Positions 63,201 through 64,000 of a stretch of 64,000 bases of DNA are shown piece after piece; the first letter of the stretch is position 1, and every line of letters starts with the position of its first letter. This stretch comes from Coemansia sp. RSA 1200 (Eukaryota > Kickxellomycota > Kickxellomycetes > Kickxellales > Kickxellaceae). The notes under the pieces were generated by a model. It saw nothing but the letters and a program-made list of their open reading frames with translations, had not been told where the DNA came from and searched no databases. The position numbers and the translations under genes were made by a program. The stretch spans positions 62,001 to 126,000 of the forward strand of contig JANBTT010000022.1 of NCBI GenBank assembly GCA_027578915.1, in the 5' to 3' direction.

Positions 63201-63752
63201 GACGTCGCCGTCAAGTCATTTAGTGCTTCTCTGTCAGACAGTGTGGCTAGCAGTGGGAGCGGGTTTGCCGATGCGGTGCACTCCGATGGTCGAAGCAGCG
63301 TGGCTCCAACTGATAGCGCGGCATCCCTTGTTGTCGCTGGAAGCAGCGACAATGACGGGTATAGCAGCAAGCCCAATAGTAATAGTACTGGCCGCAGTGT
63401 TTCGAGAAAGCCATCTGCCAAAGAGTCGCTTTCTGCGGCTGCGGCAATGCCGTCGGCCGGGTCTGCAAAGGATGTGTTTATAAAGCGCATCTTCCGCGTA
63501 GCCGACCAGCGGGAAGTGGCGGATCTTACCAACAACAAGGTGCTGGATGAGCAAAGCGCATTGACCATGTGTCAGGGCAAAGTACAGCAACGCAAGCTCT
63601 CAATGTGCGTTGTGGATGCAGAGTTCCAGTTTGACCGGCGCAAACTAACGTTCTATTTCAAGGCCGATCGGCGTGTTGATTTCCGCGAGCTGGTGCGCGA
63701 GCTGTTCAAGCACTTTAAAACTCGTATCTGGATGTGTCAGCAAACAAGCTAG
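60261..63752 (+). CDS. PSP1: PSP1-domain protein
   Basis: Fungal protein of the PSP1 family; in yeast Psp1 is a suppressor of polymerase-alpha and polymerase-delta mutations and is linked to P-bodies. 1163 residues from the ATG at 60261 (MYSDSRKASRETCASSPSPTSS). The first ~890 residues are disordered, Ser/Gly/Ala/Asn-rich, with an Ala tract from pure GCA repeats (62041-62067) and Gln tracts. The C-terminal ~260 residues hold the conserved domain: FVVQFKGSRCDLFFSP, YVLVEADRGVDLGII, then after a Ser-rich insert KRIFRVADQREVADL, VVDAEFQFDRRKLTFYFKADRRVDFRELVRELFKHFKTRIWM, the family end. The frame is open upstream to 60159 but reads a hydrophobic leader; the 60261 ATG is preferred. No intron is seen. 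Confidence 0.9.
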   Translation: MYSDSRKASRETCASSPSPTSSPTTPGIDSNPAEPLFAEYSSQSATLDSIGAWSSVQPIPASHASSAMGAYKSPVDICDLRGKYSTMNLGHKPPLPAASYSDVNTTIPVSGNNSNGSGADTTRANPDAVAGIGIGIGRSGGHSTAEVDYSELDEAILRGRSTTLPNIFAMPNPIYRFSTVASIEPSGSPGHISPASSATLGVLSRHGSISISNSNRTVSPLGASISSNPIHRATSLDNPIASQMDPIYTTATASITGSTARYDAAGAASNASGLPPKANPSISGSVSSTGTLVGISNASAIPIRRLPESSAETHHLLNLSAYSIGAAPNTGAGSGGGNSHHQAKSDGGVNSSGGASHGSVGRGAHASLSVSGIASSAPPSSQLAAQTHPVVGANPTTGSVNPPNEHLGDGSAYPPPGMHTRYAQLSHHLPTMCEEDVSSAALEPAAVLADSALMRNMSMPSFGNSIMAAPLPQHFDSSTGLYALNRVSTASPLSVNRRTSVEHMTSFTISDLAPEMSLQSTSAYAPHRINSLKDMRRPSLDVRSENPTGDATLDGSTTANALFERSSGIRQSMTMNYLSGMSNLHRRHSLASASAAAAAAAAGPSLGIVSTADTNATPAPSAVGSFGPGDFGMHSHSNLQQNVYHQGAMFSAPYGVFGAHPVHIQRQQSMSVQPTMPDSQVQHQISSFQQYQGQPSADRASASSSMNGGPAFMSHLSGMVPNAGGYHGSFVSSQQIGNVPQQQQQNAMGPLQPFTTMHTQQNTPPLLQPVPVPYAMQLAQGQASQQRPSRLQTQLQQHQNHIQQQQQQQQLLHQQQSSQQQSKQPLQTPQQQPQHHHHMRRASHPAIVGMTHPSASVALYPPMPILNGGSHTLLPNPATTITPNMPFADMGKGLPFQSLPKQTRVFVVQFKGSRCDLFFSPTKDMDVMVIPTLAPSAIPAPAVDAAGARPSESQYAPGTYVLVEADRGVDLGIIKEELLSDVAVKSFSASLSDSVASSGSGFADAVHSDGRSSVAPTDSAASLVVAGSSDNDGYSSKPNSNSTGRSVSRKPSAKESLSAAAAMPSAGSAKDVFIKRIFRVADQREVADLTNNKVLDEQSALTMCQGKVQQRKLSMCVVDAEFQFDRRKLTFYFKADRRVDFRELVRELFKHFKTRIWMCQQTS
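62041..62067 (+). repeat. CAG/GCA trinucleotide repeat in PSP1
   Basis: Near-perfect GCA codon run encoding a poly-Ala tract. Confidence 0.9.
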
Positions 63753-64000
63753 AATTTATATTGACTTTCCCGTCGACTCTATCGTATGCTTTACATTTTC
63801 TTTTCTTCTTTTTCCTTTCTATGCCTTTTCAAGATCTTGCCACACTTTATGTAACCCCCACCCATTTTAGATTGGTTTTTTTAGGATTGTGTTCCCATGC
63901 CTTTCTGTTATCAAGAAATATGGTCCACCTTGGGTATCGGCTGCAGACAAGAGCCGCAGAACAGCTGGTCCCCAGATGCGGAGACTTTTGATACCATGAT
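63753..64000. other. 3' flank of PSP1
   Basis: T-rich downstream region reaching the window edge; no gene seen. Confidence 0.4.

Noticed and set aside
1..64000. Search for transposons, terminal repeats, CRISPR arrays, rRNA and secondary-metabolite or defence clusters
   Set aside because: Nothing convincing by eye: no transposase, integrase or reverse transcriptase frames, no regularly spaced repeats, and genes are unrelated housekeeping functions.

Overview
This is a fungal nuclear chromosome segment. The genes are dense, the spliceosomal introns are sparse and short (GT-AG, with TACTAAC/CTAAT-like branch sites), the intergenic gaps are mostly 0.3-1 kb, and there are no operons. Fungal hallmarks are CYC8/SSN6, the Zn2Cys6-PAS gluconeogenesis regulator ERT1, PSP1, a PMC1-type calcium pump and a two-bromodomain BDF protein. 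The window also carries genes missing from budding yeast and typical of animals and early-diverging fungi: NKAP, cyclin L, U2AF1, TMCO1, a C9orf85 homologue, CDK5RAP1 and a USP30-like protease. I infer an early-diverging (non-Dikarya) fungus; Zoopagomycota/Kickxellales-type genomes would fit, but the genus cannot be read from the sequence.

Layout. 1-6.4 kb: 3' part of mitochondrial EF-G (MEF1), five-exon SET/NAP histone chaperone, ribosomal protein L10. 6.4-16 kb: NKAP and MGE1 (divergent), proteasome alpha-2, USP30-like protease, mitochondrial PheRS, cyclin L. 16-28.4 kb: Ca2+-ATPase (two exons), SEC6, CDK5RAP1, RFC1. 28.4-36.6 kb: a predicted membrane-anchored CCCH zinc-finger protein, U2AF1, BDF1. 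36.6-47 kb: one unknown gene, RGP1, C9orf85 homologue, IMP4, TMCO1, ERT1. 47-56.9 kb: RIO2, CYC8, VMA10, RPL3. 57-64 kb: a long gene-poor stretch followed by PSP1.

Functional themes are housekeeping: ribosome production (RPL10, RPL3, IMP4, RIO2), mitochondrial translation and protein folding (MEF1, MSF1, CDK5RAP1, MGE1), splicing (NKAP, cyclin L, U2AF1), chromatin and transcription (SET, BDF1, CYC8, ERT1), membrane traffic (SEC6, RGP1), calcium and proton transport (PMC1, TMCO1, VMA10). The genes are not arranged as a pathway cluster.

Several gene models differ from the longest open frames because of introns. SET has five exons. RFC1 has a 29-nt first coding exon. ERT1's zinc cluster and BDF1's acidic tail are each completed by splicing. 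VMA10 and RPL3, which are divergent neighbours, both appear to have a first coding exon consisting of the ATG alone. I found no transposon, CRISPR array, phage, rRNA or convincing tRNA, and no clear novel multi-gene system. The most interesting leads are the membrane-anchored CCCH protein, the paired ATG-only exons with a hairpin in the RPL3 intron, and a possible small twin-CX9C gene with an apparent frame problem.
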